A stretch of 7,260 bases of DNA from Solobacterium sp. (GTDB lineage Bacteria; Bacillota_I; Bacilli_A; Erysipelotrichales; Erysipelotrichaceae), in contig JAFWCP010000296.1 of the NCBI GenBank assembly GCA_017536845.1, positions 1 through 7,260 on the forward strand. Direction: 5' to 3'. Below are positions 1 through 6,828 of this stretch, piece after piece. Position 1 is the first letter of the stretch. Each line of letters starts with the position of its first letter. Under the pieces are notes generated by a model. That model saw nothing but the letters and a program-made list of their open reading frames with translations, searched no databases and was not told where the DNA came from. A program made the translations under genes and the position numbers.

Positions 1-993
1 GACACGGTAGCAGAGCGATACCGGTACACGGCACTGCGTGGAAAGTCTGACATCCTCGATCATCTGGCCCATCGAAAGCTCGACGGTAATGATCTGCTTT
101 GCATGTTCTGCAGCCCTGGCAAAATTCTTTGCCGGGAACGGCCACAGCGTGATCGGGCGGATCAGGCCGGCCTTGATGCCTTCCGCTCTTGCCTGGTTGA
201 CGGCGTTGCGGGAAACTCTTGCCGCAATGCCAAAGGCAGCGATAATGACATCCGCGTCATCGCAGAGATACTCTTCCGCGACGGCTTCGGTTTCCTGAAT
301 CTGCGCATACTTCTCATATCTTGCGATATTCATCTTTTCCAGCTGTTCCGGATTCAGATACAGGGAATTGATGATGTTGTGCTTACGGGCCATCTTTGTG
401 CCGGTGGTTGCCCACGGCTTTTCGATCTGTTCCTTGATCTCAAAATCAAAGGAGACCGGTTCCATCATCTGGCCGATGGTGCCGTCGGCAAGGATCATGG
501 ATGTCATGCGGTACTTGTCCGCAAGGTCAAAGCCCTTGATTGTCAGGTCCGCCATTTCCTGGACTGAAGACTGTGCCAGAACGATCATGTGGTAGTCGCC
601 GTGTCCGCCGCCTCTTGTCGCCTGGAAATAGTCCGACTGGCTGGGCTGGATACCGCCAAGACCAGGACCGCCGCGCTGGGCGTTGACAACCAGGGCCGGC
701 AGGTCGGCGCCGGCCAGATAGGAAAGTCCTTCACTCTTCAGGGAAATGCCCGGCGAAGAGGATGAAGTCATGACGCGTTTGCCTGCGGAGGAAACGCCGT
801 AAACCATGTTGATGGCGGCAATTTCACTTTCTGCCTGCAGGAAGGTACCGCCGATTTTCGGCATTCTTTTCGCCATGTACGCCGCAATTTCGGTCTGCGG
901 GGTAATCGGGTAGCCGAAGTAATGACGGCAGCCGGCCTGAATCGCCGCTTCCGCAATCGCTTCGTTGCCCTTCATCAGTACTTTATCTGCCAT
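1..993 (-). CDS. vorB: 2-oxoacid:ferredoxin oxidoreductase alpha subunit, VorB/KorA type (3' end outside window)
   Basis: Alpha (pyrimidine-binding) subunit of a CoA-dependent 2-oxoacid:ferredoxin oxidoreductase, a cytoplasmic enzyme that interconverts 2-oxoacid + CoA with acyl-CoA + CO2 and reduced ferredoxin. I translated 331 codons from ATG at 993 to the left edge with no stop. VorB/KorA proteins are about 350 residues as I recall, so roughly 20 are missing. Seen: N-terminal GNEAIAEAAIQAG, the substrate-loop motif GYPITPQTEI (residues 27-36, T31 equivalent to the conserved Thr of this superfamily), a QAESEIAAI segment near 53-61, and a glycine-rich NAQRGGPGLGG stretch (104-114) followed by QPSQSDYFQATRGGGHGD. 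The GGPGLG...PSQ.DYFQAT pattern is typical of VorB-like rather than pyruvate (PorA) subunits. The start is supported by GGTGAGGT just upstream and lies 10 nt after the ferredoxin stop. The substrate (branched-chain versus 2-oxoglutarate) is inferred from the T-box and synthetase context, not proven. Confidence 0.93.
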   Translation of the reverse strand, partial: MADKVLMKGNEAIAEAAIQAGCRHYFGYPITPQTEIAAYMAKRMPKIGGTFLQAESEIAAINMVYGVSSAGKRVMTSSSSPGISLKSEGLSYLAGADLPALVVNAQRGGPGLGGIQPSQSDYFQATRGGGHGDYHMIVLAQSSVQEMADLTIKGFDLADKYRMTSMILADGTIGQMMEPVSFDFEIKEQIEKPWATTGTKMARKHNIINSLYLNPEQLEKMNIARYEKYAQIQETEAVAEEYLCDDADVIIAAFGIAARVSRNAVNQARAEGIKAGLIRPITLWPFPAKNFARAAEHAKQIITVELSMGQMIEDVRLSTQCRVPVSLCYRV

Positions 994-1003
994 TGGATCT
1001 ACC

Positions 1004-1210
1004 TCACCTTTCCACCTTGATGATCACATCCGGGCACATCAGTGCGCAGGAAGCGCAGCCGATGCACTGATCCATATCAATGCACTCTGCCGGATGATGT
1101 CCCTTTTTGTTAATCTTGTCCTTCGCCAGCTGAAGGATGCCTTTCGGGCAGACATATGTGCAAAGACCGCAGCCCTTACACTCGTCTTCCCTGAATGTCA
1201 GTTTCGCCAT
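1004..1210 (-). CDS. 2[4Fe-4S] ferredoxin-type subunit (KorD/VorD-like) of the oxidoreductase
   Basis: A 68-residue iron-sulfur protein, probably the electron-transfer (delta) subunit that passes electrons between the TPP enzyme and free ferredoxin. Two complete CxxCxxCxxxCP motifs are visible, C11-C14-C17-C21 and C49-C52-C55-C59, each able to bind one [4Fe-4S] cluster; an extra C43 lies outside them. The C-terminus is short and basic, and no membrane segment is seen. I prefer the ATG at 1210 (MAKLTFRED) over an in-frame ATG at 1231. The purine-rich AGGAAAGGA at 1228-1220 is correctly spaced for 1210 but overlaps the coding region of the longer form, and no ribosome binding site precedes 1231. 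It sits between the ATPase (30 nt gap) and the alpha subunit (10 nt gap), as expected for a co-translated complex. Confidence 0.93.
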   Translation of the reverse strand: MAKLTFREDECKGCGLCTYVCPKGILQLAKDKINKKGHHPAECIDMDQCIGCASCALMCPDVIIKVER

Positions 1211-1240
1211 ACGTCTCTTTCCTTTCCTCATGAATGGTTC

Positions 1241-1906
1241 TTAATCGACAGGCCGCTTCTGGAGGGTCATCGGGAACAGGTTTTCAATCTTTCCCAGCAG
1301 CTCTTCATAAAGGCCTTTTTCTACAGTCGTGCAGACAATCGGCAGGCCGGACAGGGCTGAAGCTTCTTCCGCAAAGGGAAGCGAGTCCAGAACGGTCTGC
1401 GCTGTCGTTTCAGCTCCCAGATTGGAGTTGTTGATAATGCCGGTGAATTTCAGATGCCCTGCTTCCTCGATTTCCTGAATGACTTCCAGGACGGCCTGGG
1501 CGTTCCTTGTCAAAGGCCGGTAATAATTGATGACAAGGAACATGTCATAATCATTCTCTTCCCGGATATAGGGAGAAAGCCGGCCCAGCGCCAGGGCGCC
1601 GCGGTCATCACCGCCGACATCCACCACCGCATGCAGGGAACGGTCATGCACGATCGCATACATTTCCTGCGGCATGGCCGGGATGTCCAGGTTGGTGTTG
1701 GCATAGGCTGATACAATCAGCCTGACGCCGGCGTCTTCCAGTTCTTTGCGGCTGTCGAGGGTGCGGTAGTACGGGTTGACGATGTCAAGATCCGCAATCA
1801 CCGTTCTGTCATGCTGCTGTCTGAGATCGAGGGCCATGTTGACGGCAATGTTCGTCTTGCCGGAACCGTAATGGCCGGCCAGCAGCGTAATTCGCTTATA
1901 ACTCAT
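1241..1906 (-). CDS. MinD/ParA-like (SIMIBI) P-loop ATPase of unknown role
   Basis: A 221-residue soluble nucleotide-binding protein. Seen: Walker A AGHYGSGKTN (residues 10-19) directly after an N-terminal beta strand, an ADLDIVNPYYRT segment (39-49) placed like the switch I region of ParA/MinD/CobQ-like ATPases, and DVGGDDRG (96-103) as Walker B/switch II. A GIINNSNLG loop (157-165) follows, in the place of the base-recognition loop. Unlike true MinD/ParA proteins, the P-loop lacks the early 'deviant' lysine (KGGxGKT); H12-Y13 sit there instead. Its ATG lies inside the end of the upstream synthetase gene, overlapping by 11 nt with only a weak ribosome binding site, which suggests translational coupling. 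Position between the acid-activating enzymes and the oxidoreductase suggests a service role such as cofactor or cluster delivery, assembly or gating, but nothing in the sequence establishes this. Confidence 0.9.
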   Translation of the reverse strand: MSYKRITLLAGHYGSGKTNIAVNMALDLRQQHDRTVIADLDIVNPYYRTLDSRKELEDAGVRLIVSAYANTNLDIPAMPQEMYAIVHDRSLHAVVDVGGDDRGALALGRLSPYIREENDYDMFLVINYYRPLTRNAQAVLEVIQEIEEAGHLKFTGIINNSNLGAETTAQTVLDSLPFAEEASALSGLPIVCTTVEKGLYEELLGKIENLFPMTLQKRPVD

Positions 1907-4184
1907 TTCGTTTGATCTTTCCGCTTACCGTCTTGGGCAGCTCATCGCGGAAGACGACGATCCGCGGATACTTGTACGGTGCGGTATGCTTCTTGACGTA
2001 GTTCTGGATTTCCTTTTTCAGCTCCTCGGTGCCTTCGGTGCCTTCCACCAGCACGATGCTGGCCTTGACCACCTGGCCGCGTACTTCGTCCGGGGCGGCT
2101 GAGACGCCGCATTCGAGAACATACGGCAGTTCCATGATGACGCTTTCGATCTCGAACGGTCCAATCCGATAGCCGGAAGACTTGATGACATCGTCCTTGC
2201 GGCCGACATACCAGTAGAAGCCGTCTTCATCACGCCATGCCATATCGCCGGTATGGTACCAGCCATCATGCCATGTTGCGGCGGTTTCCTCTTCGTTGCC
2301 ATAATAGCATACGGCAAGTCCGGGCGGGCGGCCATGGCGCAGGTCGATGACGATTTCGCCTGTTTCACCGGTGGCGACGGGCTTGCCGTCGTTGTCCATC
2401 AGGGTAACATCGTAAATCGGGGCCGGTTTGCCCATCGAGCCGATCTTGTGCGGGGCACCGACCATGTTGCCGATGATCATCGTCGATTCGGACTGGCCGA
2501 AGCCTTCCATGATCCGCAGTCCGGTCGCCTTTTCAAACTGGCGGTAGACTTCCGGGTTGAGCGCTTCGTCGGCGGTCGTCATATGCTTGACCGAGGAGAA
2601 ATCGTACTTGGAGATATCCTGCTTGATCATCATCCTCAGCATGGTCGGCGGTGCGCAGAAGGTCGTAATATGGTATTTCGCAAACATCGGCAGGATGTCG
2701 GCGGCGTCGAAACGGTCAAAGTCATAGACGAAGACCGCCCCTTCCGCCAGCCACTGGCCGTAGAGCTTTCCCCACATGGCCTTGGCCCAGCCGGTATCGG
2801 AAATCGTAAAGTGCAGTCCCTTGGTATCCACCGTATGCCAGTATTTGGCGGTATGGAAGTGGCCAAGGGGGTATTTATAGTTGTGGGCGGCAATCTTGGG
2901 ATAGCCCGAGGTTCCGCTGGTAAAGTACATCAGCATCAGGTCGTCCCCGCCCGGGGCATCCTCGGTGCGCTTGTAATGGGAAGAATACATCGTATATTCT
3001 TCGTCAAAGCTGCGCCAGCCTTCCCTTTCGCCGTTGACGATGAGCTTTACGTTCATGCCGAAGTAGTTTTCACAGGCGATATCCACCTGATGGGCGGTAT
3101 CGCCGTCCGCCGTACAGATGATGGCTGAGACACCGGCGGATTTGAAGCGGTAGTCAAAGTCATGCGCCTGCAGCTGGTTGGTTGCCGGAATGGCAATGGC
3201 CCCGAGCTTGTTGAGGCCAAGGATCGCAAACCAGAACTGGTAATGCCGCTTTAAGACAAGCATGACCCGGTCGCCCTTCTTGATGCCCAGTGACTTGAAG
3301 TAGTTGGCACACTGGGAAGAAGCCCGCTTGATGTCCTTGAAGGTGAACCTTCTTTCGGTCTTGTCCTTCGATATATGCAGCATGGCAAGCTTCTCCGGAT
3401 CCCTTCTGGCGACAGCGTCCACCAGGTCGAAGGCAAAGTTGAAGTTCTGCACGTTGTGGAAACGGATCGACTGCGGGGTGCCGTCGTCGTTTTCCACAAC
3501 GTCAATATACTTATGCCATATCCTCTGCTTCGTATCCTCTTCCCGTTCGATGATCTCCTGATAGATCGGCGAATCGGCCAGCTCGGGAATCGGTTCTCCG
3601 GCCGGATTGAGGACGATGGCGTAGAAGATGCAGTCCTGTCCGTTGACGGCAATCATGCCGTGAGGAGTATCGGAATTATAATAGATCGTATCACCGGGGC
3701 CAAGGACCTCAGAGTGTTCACCGATCTGTACCTTCAGATAACCATCGACAACGATATCAATTTCCTGGCCGTCATGGCTGGTCAGTTCAATATCCCTGCC
3801 CTGAGCCGCTTCATCATAGATGCTGCGGACATACAGCGGTTCGGCGATACGGTTCTGGAAAGCGTAGGCAAGGTTGTAATACGTCATGCCGTGGGCATTT
3901 GAAATCTTCTGCCCGGCGCCTTTCCTGGTCAACGTGTAGGACCGCAGCGTCGGACTGTAGCCTTCGATGATATCCGTGACATTGACGCCGAATTTCAGAG
4001 CACAGCGGTAAAGAAACGTAAAGTTCAGGTCTTTCTGGCCATTCTCGCACTGCAGGTATTCTTCTTCGCTGACATCGGCGGCAGCAGCCATTTCGGCAAC
4101 GCCGAAACCGGTGGATTCACGCAGATCCCTGATACGGGCAGCCATTTCCTGAATTTTAAAATCTAATCCCGTGATTTGTTCCAT
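1896..4184 (-). CDS. XRE-cupin-acyl-CoA synthetase fusion, paralog B
   Basis: A 762-residue three-domain protein. Residues about 13-74 form an XRE-type helix-turn-helix (IRDLRESTGFGVAEMAAAA... ending NVTDIIEG). Residues about 115-192 form a cupin (SHDGQE with H137 and E141, G148, then NSDTPH with H175). Residues about 245-762 are a complete ANL adenylating enzyme of the medium-chain acyl-CoA synthetase type. Its motifs are FTSGTSGYPK (421-430), EGFGQSE (560-566), WYHTGD (642-647), YVGRKDD (659-665) and the catalytic lysine in KTVSGKIKRN (K756). Expected reaction: acid + ATP + CoA to acyl-CoA + AMP + PPi; substrate inferred to be a short branched acid. The start is fixed by GAGGAG at 4198-4193, 8 nt before ATG. 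Odd: D539 replaces the Gly seen in paralog A (TTADEALNP versus TTAGEALNP), and the first His of the cupin HxH is Thr (T135). Whether the HTH binds DNA is unknown. Confidence 0.95.
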   Translation of the reverse strand: MEQITGLDFKIQEMAARIRDLRESTGFGVAEMAAAADVSEEEYLQCENGQKDLNFTFLYRCALKFGVNVTDIIEGYSPTLRSYTLTRKGAGQKISNAHGMTYYNLAYAFQNRIAEPLYVRSIYDEAAQGRDIELTSHDGQEIDIVVDGYLKVQIGEHSEVLGPGDTIYYNSDTPHGMIAVNGQDCIFYAIVLNPAGEPIPELADSPIYQEIIEREEDTKQRIWHKYIDVVENDDGTPQSIRFHNVQNFNFAFDLVDAVARRDPEKLAMLHISKDKTERRFTFKDIKRASSQCANYFKSLGIKKGDRVMLVLKRHYQFWFAILGLNKLGAIAIPATNQLQAHDFDYRFKSAGVSAIICTADGDTAHQVDIACENYFGMNVKLIVNGEREGWRSFDEEYTMYSSHYKRTEDAPGGDDLMLMYFTSGTSGYPKIAAHNYKYPLGHFHTAKYWHTVDTKGLHFTISDTGWAKAMWGKLYGQWLAEGAVFVYDFDRFDAADILPMFAKYHITTFCAPPTMLRMMIKQDISKYDFSSVKHMTTADEALNPEVYRQFEKATGLRIMEGFGQSESTMIIGNMVGAPHKIGSMGKPAPIYDVTLMDNDGKPVATGETGEIVIDLRHGRPPGLAVCYYGNEEETAATWHDGWYHTGDMAWRDEDGFYWYVGRKDDVIKSSGYRIGPFEIESVIMELPYVLECGVSAAPDEVRGQVVKASIVLVEGTEGTEELKKEIQNYVKKHTAPYKYPRIVVFRDELPKTVSGKIKRNEL
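2047..2081. repeat. 35-nt tract identical to 4494-4528
   Basis: Direct comparison shows this tract of paralog B is identical, without mismatch, to 4494-4528 in paralog A. It encodes the C-terminal RGQVVKASIVLV region. Synonymous positions match here, although flanking codons differ. Confidence 0.9.
2119..2168. repeat. 50-nt tract identical to 4566-4615
   Basis: Fifty consecutive bases are identical to 4566-4615 in the tandem paralog, covering the IGPFEIESVIMELPY region of the synthetase C-terminal domain. Third codon positions are also identical, whereas neighbouring codons differ. This fits a recent gene-conversion tract or strong constraint, and gives a substrate for recombination about 2.45 kb apart. 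Confidence 0.9.
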
Positions 4185-4342
4185 ATTCTCCTCTCCTCAA
4201 TACGCCCCGGCTTCACAAGACTCCTGTCTGAAGCCATGGCATTGATACAGTTTACAACAATTTGCCCGTTTTGGACTGCTGTTTCGCCTCAAAATGTGAA
4301 ATCAGAGAAATATTTTCTGAAAACTTTTCATTAATGAAGTTA
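4185..4342 (-). other. Intergenic spacer between the two synthetase paralogs
   Basis: A 158-nt AT-richer gap that breaks the otherwise tight gene packing. It holds a weak AT-rich hairpin just after the paralog A stop (AACTT 4341-4337 with AAGTT 4326-4322, followed by only a few Ts), a TCAGA/TCTGA inverted repeat near 4322-4300, and a stronger hairpin at 4235-4209 described separately. The ribosome binding site GAGGAG follows at 4198-4193. I see no convincing second promoter and no strong intrinsic terminator, so read-through from the T-box promoter into paralog B is the simplest model; partial termination or RNA processing is possible. Confidence 0.55.
4209..4235 (-). promoter_or_regulatory. 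Perfect 7-bp hairpin upstream of paralog B ribosome binding site
   Basis: GGCTTCA (4235-4229) and TGAAGCC (4215-4209) are perfect complements. A nested GAC-AGGA-GTC helix inside could extend the stem with a TTG bulge. It ends 10 nt before GAGGAG. No T-run follows, so it is not an intrinsic terminator. It could stabilise a processed mRNA end, tune translation, or be a DNA operator for one of the HTH proteins; the sequence does not decide. Confidence 0.45.
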
Positions 4343-6607
4343 TCAGAGCCTGTTCCGCTGAATTTTGCCGGAAATTGTCTTGGGCAGTTCATCCCGGAAG
4401 ACGACAATTCTGGGATATTTGTAAGGTGCTGTATTCTTCTTGACATACTCCTGGATTTCCTTTTTCAGTTCATCCGTGCCTTCAACTCCCTTGACCAGCA
4501 CGATGCTGGCCTTGACCACCTGGCCGCGCAGCTCGTCCGGTTCGGCCGAGACGCCGCATTCCAGGACATACGGCAGTTCCATGATGACGCTTTCGATCTC
4601 GAACGGTCCAATCCGGTAGCCGGAGGATTTGATGACATCGTCCACCCTGCCGACATACCAGTAGAAGCCGTCTTCATCACGCCAGGCGACATCGCCCGTA
4701 TGGTAGTAGCCGTCATGCCAGACTTCAGCCGTGGCTTTTTCATCACGGTAGTAGCCTTTGAACAGGCCGCATGGAACTCTGTCTTTTGTTTTGACAACGA
4801 TTTCGGCAGGAATACCGTCTTCGACCGGATTTCCGTCGTGATCCATTAAGGATACATCATAGAGCGGGGTCGGCTTGCCCATGGAGCCAAGCTTATGGGT
4901 GCCGCCCATCAGGTTGCCGATGCAAAGGGTCAGCTCGGTCTGGCCGAAGCCTTCCATGATCTGCAGGCCGGTGCTCTTTTCAAACTGCCTGTAGACTTCG
5001 GGGTTGAGTGCTTCGCCGGCTGTTGTCATGTGCACGACGGAAGACAGGTCATATTTGGAGAGGTCTTCCTTGATAAGCATGCGCAGGATGGTCGGCGGTG
5101 CGCAGAAGGTCGTGATGTTGTATTTGGCAAACATCGGCAGGATTTCATTGGCATGGAAGCGTTCGAAGTCATAGGTGAACACTGCCCCTTCCTGCAGCCA
5201 CTGGCCGTAGAGCTTGCCCCATAACGCCTTGCCCCAGCCGGTATCGGAAATCGTGAAGTGCAGGCCGTTGTCGCTGACGCCGTGCCAGTACTTGGCCGTG
5301 ATGAAGTGGCCTAATGCGTACTTGCAGGAATGTTCGGCGATCTTGGGATAGCCGGTTGTGCCGGAGGTGAAGAACATCAGCTGGGTATCATTGCCGCATG
5401 GTGTTTCGTCTGTACGGTAGAAGTGGGCACTGTACAGGTCGAATTCATCATCGAAGCTGTGCCAGCCTTCGCGGCGGCCGCCGACGATGACCTTGGTTTT
5501 CAGGGTCGGGCACTTGGTCTGGGCAAGGTCAACCTGGTTGGGCACATCGTCCATGCTGGTTGCGATGATCGCGCTGACGCCGGCGGAATCAAAACGGTAT
5601 TCGAAGTCATGCGCCTGCAGCTGGCTGGTTGCCGGGATGGCAATCGCACCCAGTTTGTGCAGACCCAGGATGGCAAACCAGAACTGGTAATGACGTTTTA
5701 ATACGACCATAACTCTGTCGCCCTTGCGTACGCCCAATGCCTTGAAATAGTTGGCAGCCTGGGCGGAAGCACGTTTCATATCACGGAACGTGAACCTTCT
5801 TTCAGTAAGGTCATTGCTGATGTGGATCATCGCCAGCTTGTCGGGATCCTTTTTCGCAATGGCATCGACAACATCAAACGCGAAGTTGAACTTGTCTTCA
5901 TTCTTGAAGCTGATTTCCTTTAAGGCACCGTATTCATCTTCCACGCAGTCGACGAAATTCTCGCAGACCAGCTTCTTTCCGGTATTGCGGGAAGGGATGA
6001 AGGTATTGCGGATCTGTACTTCCTTGACGTCGTTGCCGGGGATGACGATCGCGACAAACAGGCAGTCGCGGCCGTCAACGGCAATCATGCCGTGGGGCGT
6101 GGAAGAATTATAGTAAATGCTGTCGCCTTCGGACAGGTATTCGACATTGTCGCCGACCTGCACCTTCATGCGGCCTGACAGCACGTAGTCGAACTCCTGG
6201 CCGGAGTGGGTTGTCAGATGGATCGGCTTGTCCTGTTCGGCATCGCTGTAGGAATACCTGACATAGTAAGGCTCGGCCATCTTGCGGCGGAACATCGGCG
6301 CCATATTCTGAATCGTGATGCCATCTTCAACAACTGCGTTCCAGCCTCTTCCCTTCCGCGTGACCGCGTAGGAAGAAAGGCGGGCCGTACGGCCTTCCAG
6401 CAGTTCTGACATGCTGACATTGAAGACAATCGAGCAGGCATGAATAAATGAGAACGGGAGATCCTGTTTCCCTGATTCATATGCTTCATACGTCGCCAGG
6501 TCAACATGTGTTTTCTCTGCCATTTCTTCAGCCGTCAGGCCGGTGATTTCCCTCAGTTCATGGATTCGAAGCGCAGCTTCCATCAGATCGTTGTCTACCG
6601 GGTTCAT
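4343..6607 (-). CDS. XRE-cupin-acyl-CoA synthetase fusion, paralog A (first gene after the T-box)
   Basis: A 754-residue protein with three visible parts. An XRE helix-turn-helix spans about 10-72 (IHELREITGLTAEEMAEKTH through MSELLEG). A cupin spans about 115-190 (THSGQE with H134 and E138, G145, then NSSTPH with H172). A full ANL adenylation module spans about 237-754. The module carries the phosphate loop FFTSGTTGYPK (412-422), TTAGEALNPEVY (528-539), EGFGQTE (552-558), YHTGD (635-639), YVGRVDD (651-657) and the catalytic lysine K748 in KTISGKIQRN. The stretch around FNFAFDVVDAIAKKDPDK and GVRKGDRV resembles medium-chain acyl-CoA synthetases (ACSM/MACS), which make acyl-CoA through an acyl-AMP. 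About 230 N-terminal residues are additional to a normal synthetase of roughly 520-550. The start at 6607 is set by AGGAGG at 6621-6616. The fusion suggests an acid-responsive enzyme that may also regulate transcription, which is inference. The first His of the cupin HxH is Thr (T132). Confidence 0.95.
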   Translation of the reverse strand: MNPVDNDLMEAALRIHELREITGLTAEEMAEKTHVDLATYEAYESGKQDLPFSFIHACSIVFNVSMSELLEGRTARLSSYAVTRKGRGWNAVVEDGITIQNMAPMFRRKMAEPYYVRYSYSDAEQDKPIHLTTHSGQEFDYVLSGRMKVQVGDNVEYLSEGDSIYYNSSTPHGMIAVDGRDCLFVAIVIPGNDVKEVQIRNTFIPSRNTGKKLVCENFVDCVEDEYGALKEISFKNEDKFNFAFDVVDAIAKKDPDKLAMIHISNDLTERRFTFRDMKRASAQAANYFKALGVRKGDRVMVVLKRHYQFWFAILGLHKLGAIAIPATSQLQAHDFEYRFDSAGVSAIIATSMDDVPNQVDLAQTKCPTLKTKVIVGGRREGWHSFDDEFDLYSAHFYRTDETPCGNDTQLMFFTSGTTGYPKIAEHSCKYALGHFITAKYWHGVSDNGLHFTISDTGWGKALWGKLYGQWLQEGAVFTYDFERFHANEILPMFAKYNITTFCAPPTILRMLIKEDLSKYDLSSVVHMTTAGEALNPEVYRQFEKSTGLQIMEGFGQTELTLCIGNLMGGTHKLGSMGKPTPLYDVSLMDHDGNPVEDGIPAEIVVKTKDRVPCGLFKGYYRDEKATAEVWHDGYYHTGDVAWRDEDGFYWYVGRVDDVIKSSGYRIGPFEIESVIMELPYVLECGVSAEPDELRGQVVKASIVLVKGVEGTDELKKEIQEYVKKNTAPYKYPRIVVFRDELPKTISGKIQRNRL

Positions 6608-6615
6608 GTTTCTAT

Positions 6616-6621
6616 CCTCCT
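6616..6621 (-). promoter_or_regulatory. Ribosome binding site of paralog A
   Basis: A perfect AGGAGG lies 8 nt before the ATG at 6607 and just after the T-box terminator run of Ts. It fixes the start codon and shows that translation depends on read-through of the terminator. Confidence 0.9.
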
Positions 6622-6641
6622 AATTGTGAGACGGAAGAATC

Positions 6642-6685
6642 AAAAAGAACACATCCGCCTCAATTGCATTGAGACGAGCGTGTTC
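6642..6685 (-). terminator. Rho-independent terminator of the T-box leader
   Basis: Outer arms GAACAC (6685-6680) and GTGTTC (6652-6647) and inner arms CGTCTCAAT (6676-6668) and ATTGAGGCG (6664-6656) pair around a 3-nt loop with a small imperfect internal region. TTTTT (6646-6642) follows directly. CTCAAT (6673-6668) can instead pair upstream with ATTGAG (6714-6709), which would break this hairpin; this is the expected T-box switch. Confidence 0.95.
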
Positions 6686-6696
6686 CTGTAAACGCA

Positions 6697-6711
6697 CCCG
6701 CGGTACCACTC
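6697..6711 (-). promoter_or_regulatory. T-box core sequence with UGGU bulge
   Basis: GAGTGGTACCGCGGG matches the conserved T-box element. Its UGGN bulge (6708-6705) reads UGGU, which would pair with a tRNA 3' end ACCA, meaning a discriminator base A. That is compatible with tRNA-Ile and with several other tRNAs, so it supports but does not prove the assignment. Confidence 0.95.
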
Positions 6712-6825
6712 AATTTGCTGAAACCAGCCACCTTCAGGATCTGTCAATCCCTTCATCTGTAACGTGATTACACGGGATACGCCTACCTGGCAGTAACTGC
6801 CGTATCGGGTATCCGGCTCAGAAGT

Positions 6826-6828
6826 GAT
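6826..6828 (-). promoter_or_regulatory. Specifier codon AUC (Ile)
   Basis: The 3' side of the specifier loop reads UGAAAACCAUCA and is followed at once by the CUUC helix. In the glyQS leader, as I recall it, the specifier is the triplet before the last purine of this loop (GGC, then A). The same register gives AUC followed by A. AUC is fully complementary to the GAU anticodon of tRNA-Ile. Shifted readings such as ACC (Thr) or AAC (Asn) would place the triplet several bases too far from the lower helix. Confidence 0.75.

Noticed and set aside
103..567. Plus-strand open frame of 154 codons opposite the alpha subunit
   Set aside because: Antisense to the uninterrupted VorB frame that runs from 993 to the window edge; no motif supports it.
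1211..1231. Longer N-terminus of the ferredoxin-type subunit (ATG at 1231)
   Set aside because: The extra residues are encoded by the ribosome binding site of the 1210 start, and no ribosome binding site precedes 1231.
2253..3128. Long plus-strand open frame of 291 codons opposite paralog B
   Set aside because: It lies wholly antisense to a gene with full domain conservation, shows no recognisable motif, and results from the GC-rich third positions of the minus-strand gene.
4322..4341. Intrinsic terminator after paralog A
   Set aside because: The stem is short, AT-rich and bulged, and the T-run is only a few bases, so I list it only as a weak hairpin within the spacer.
4262..4849. Plus-strand open frame of 195 codons over the paralog A end and spacer
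   Set aside because: Antisense shadow of the conserved synthetase C-terminus; no ribosome binding site or recognisable family.
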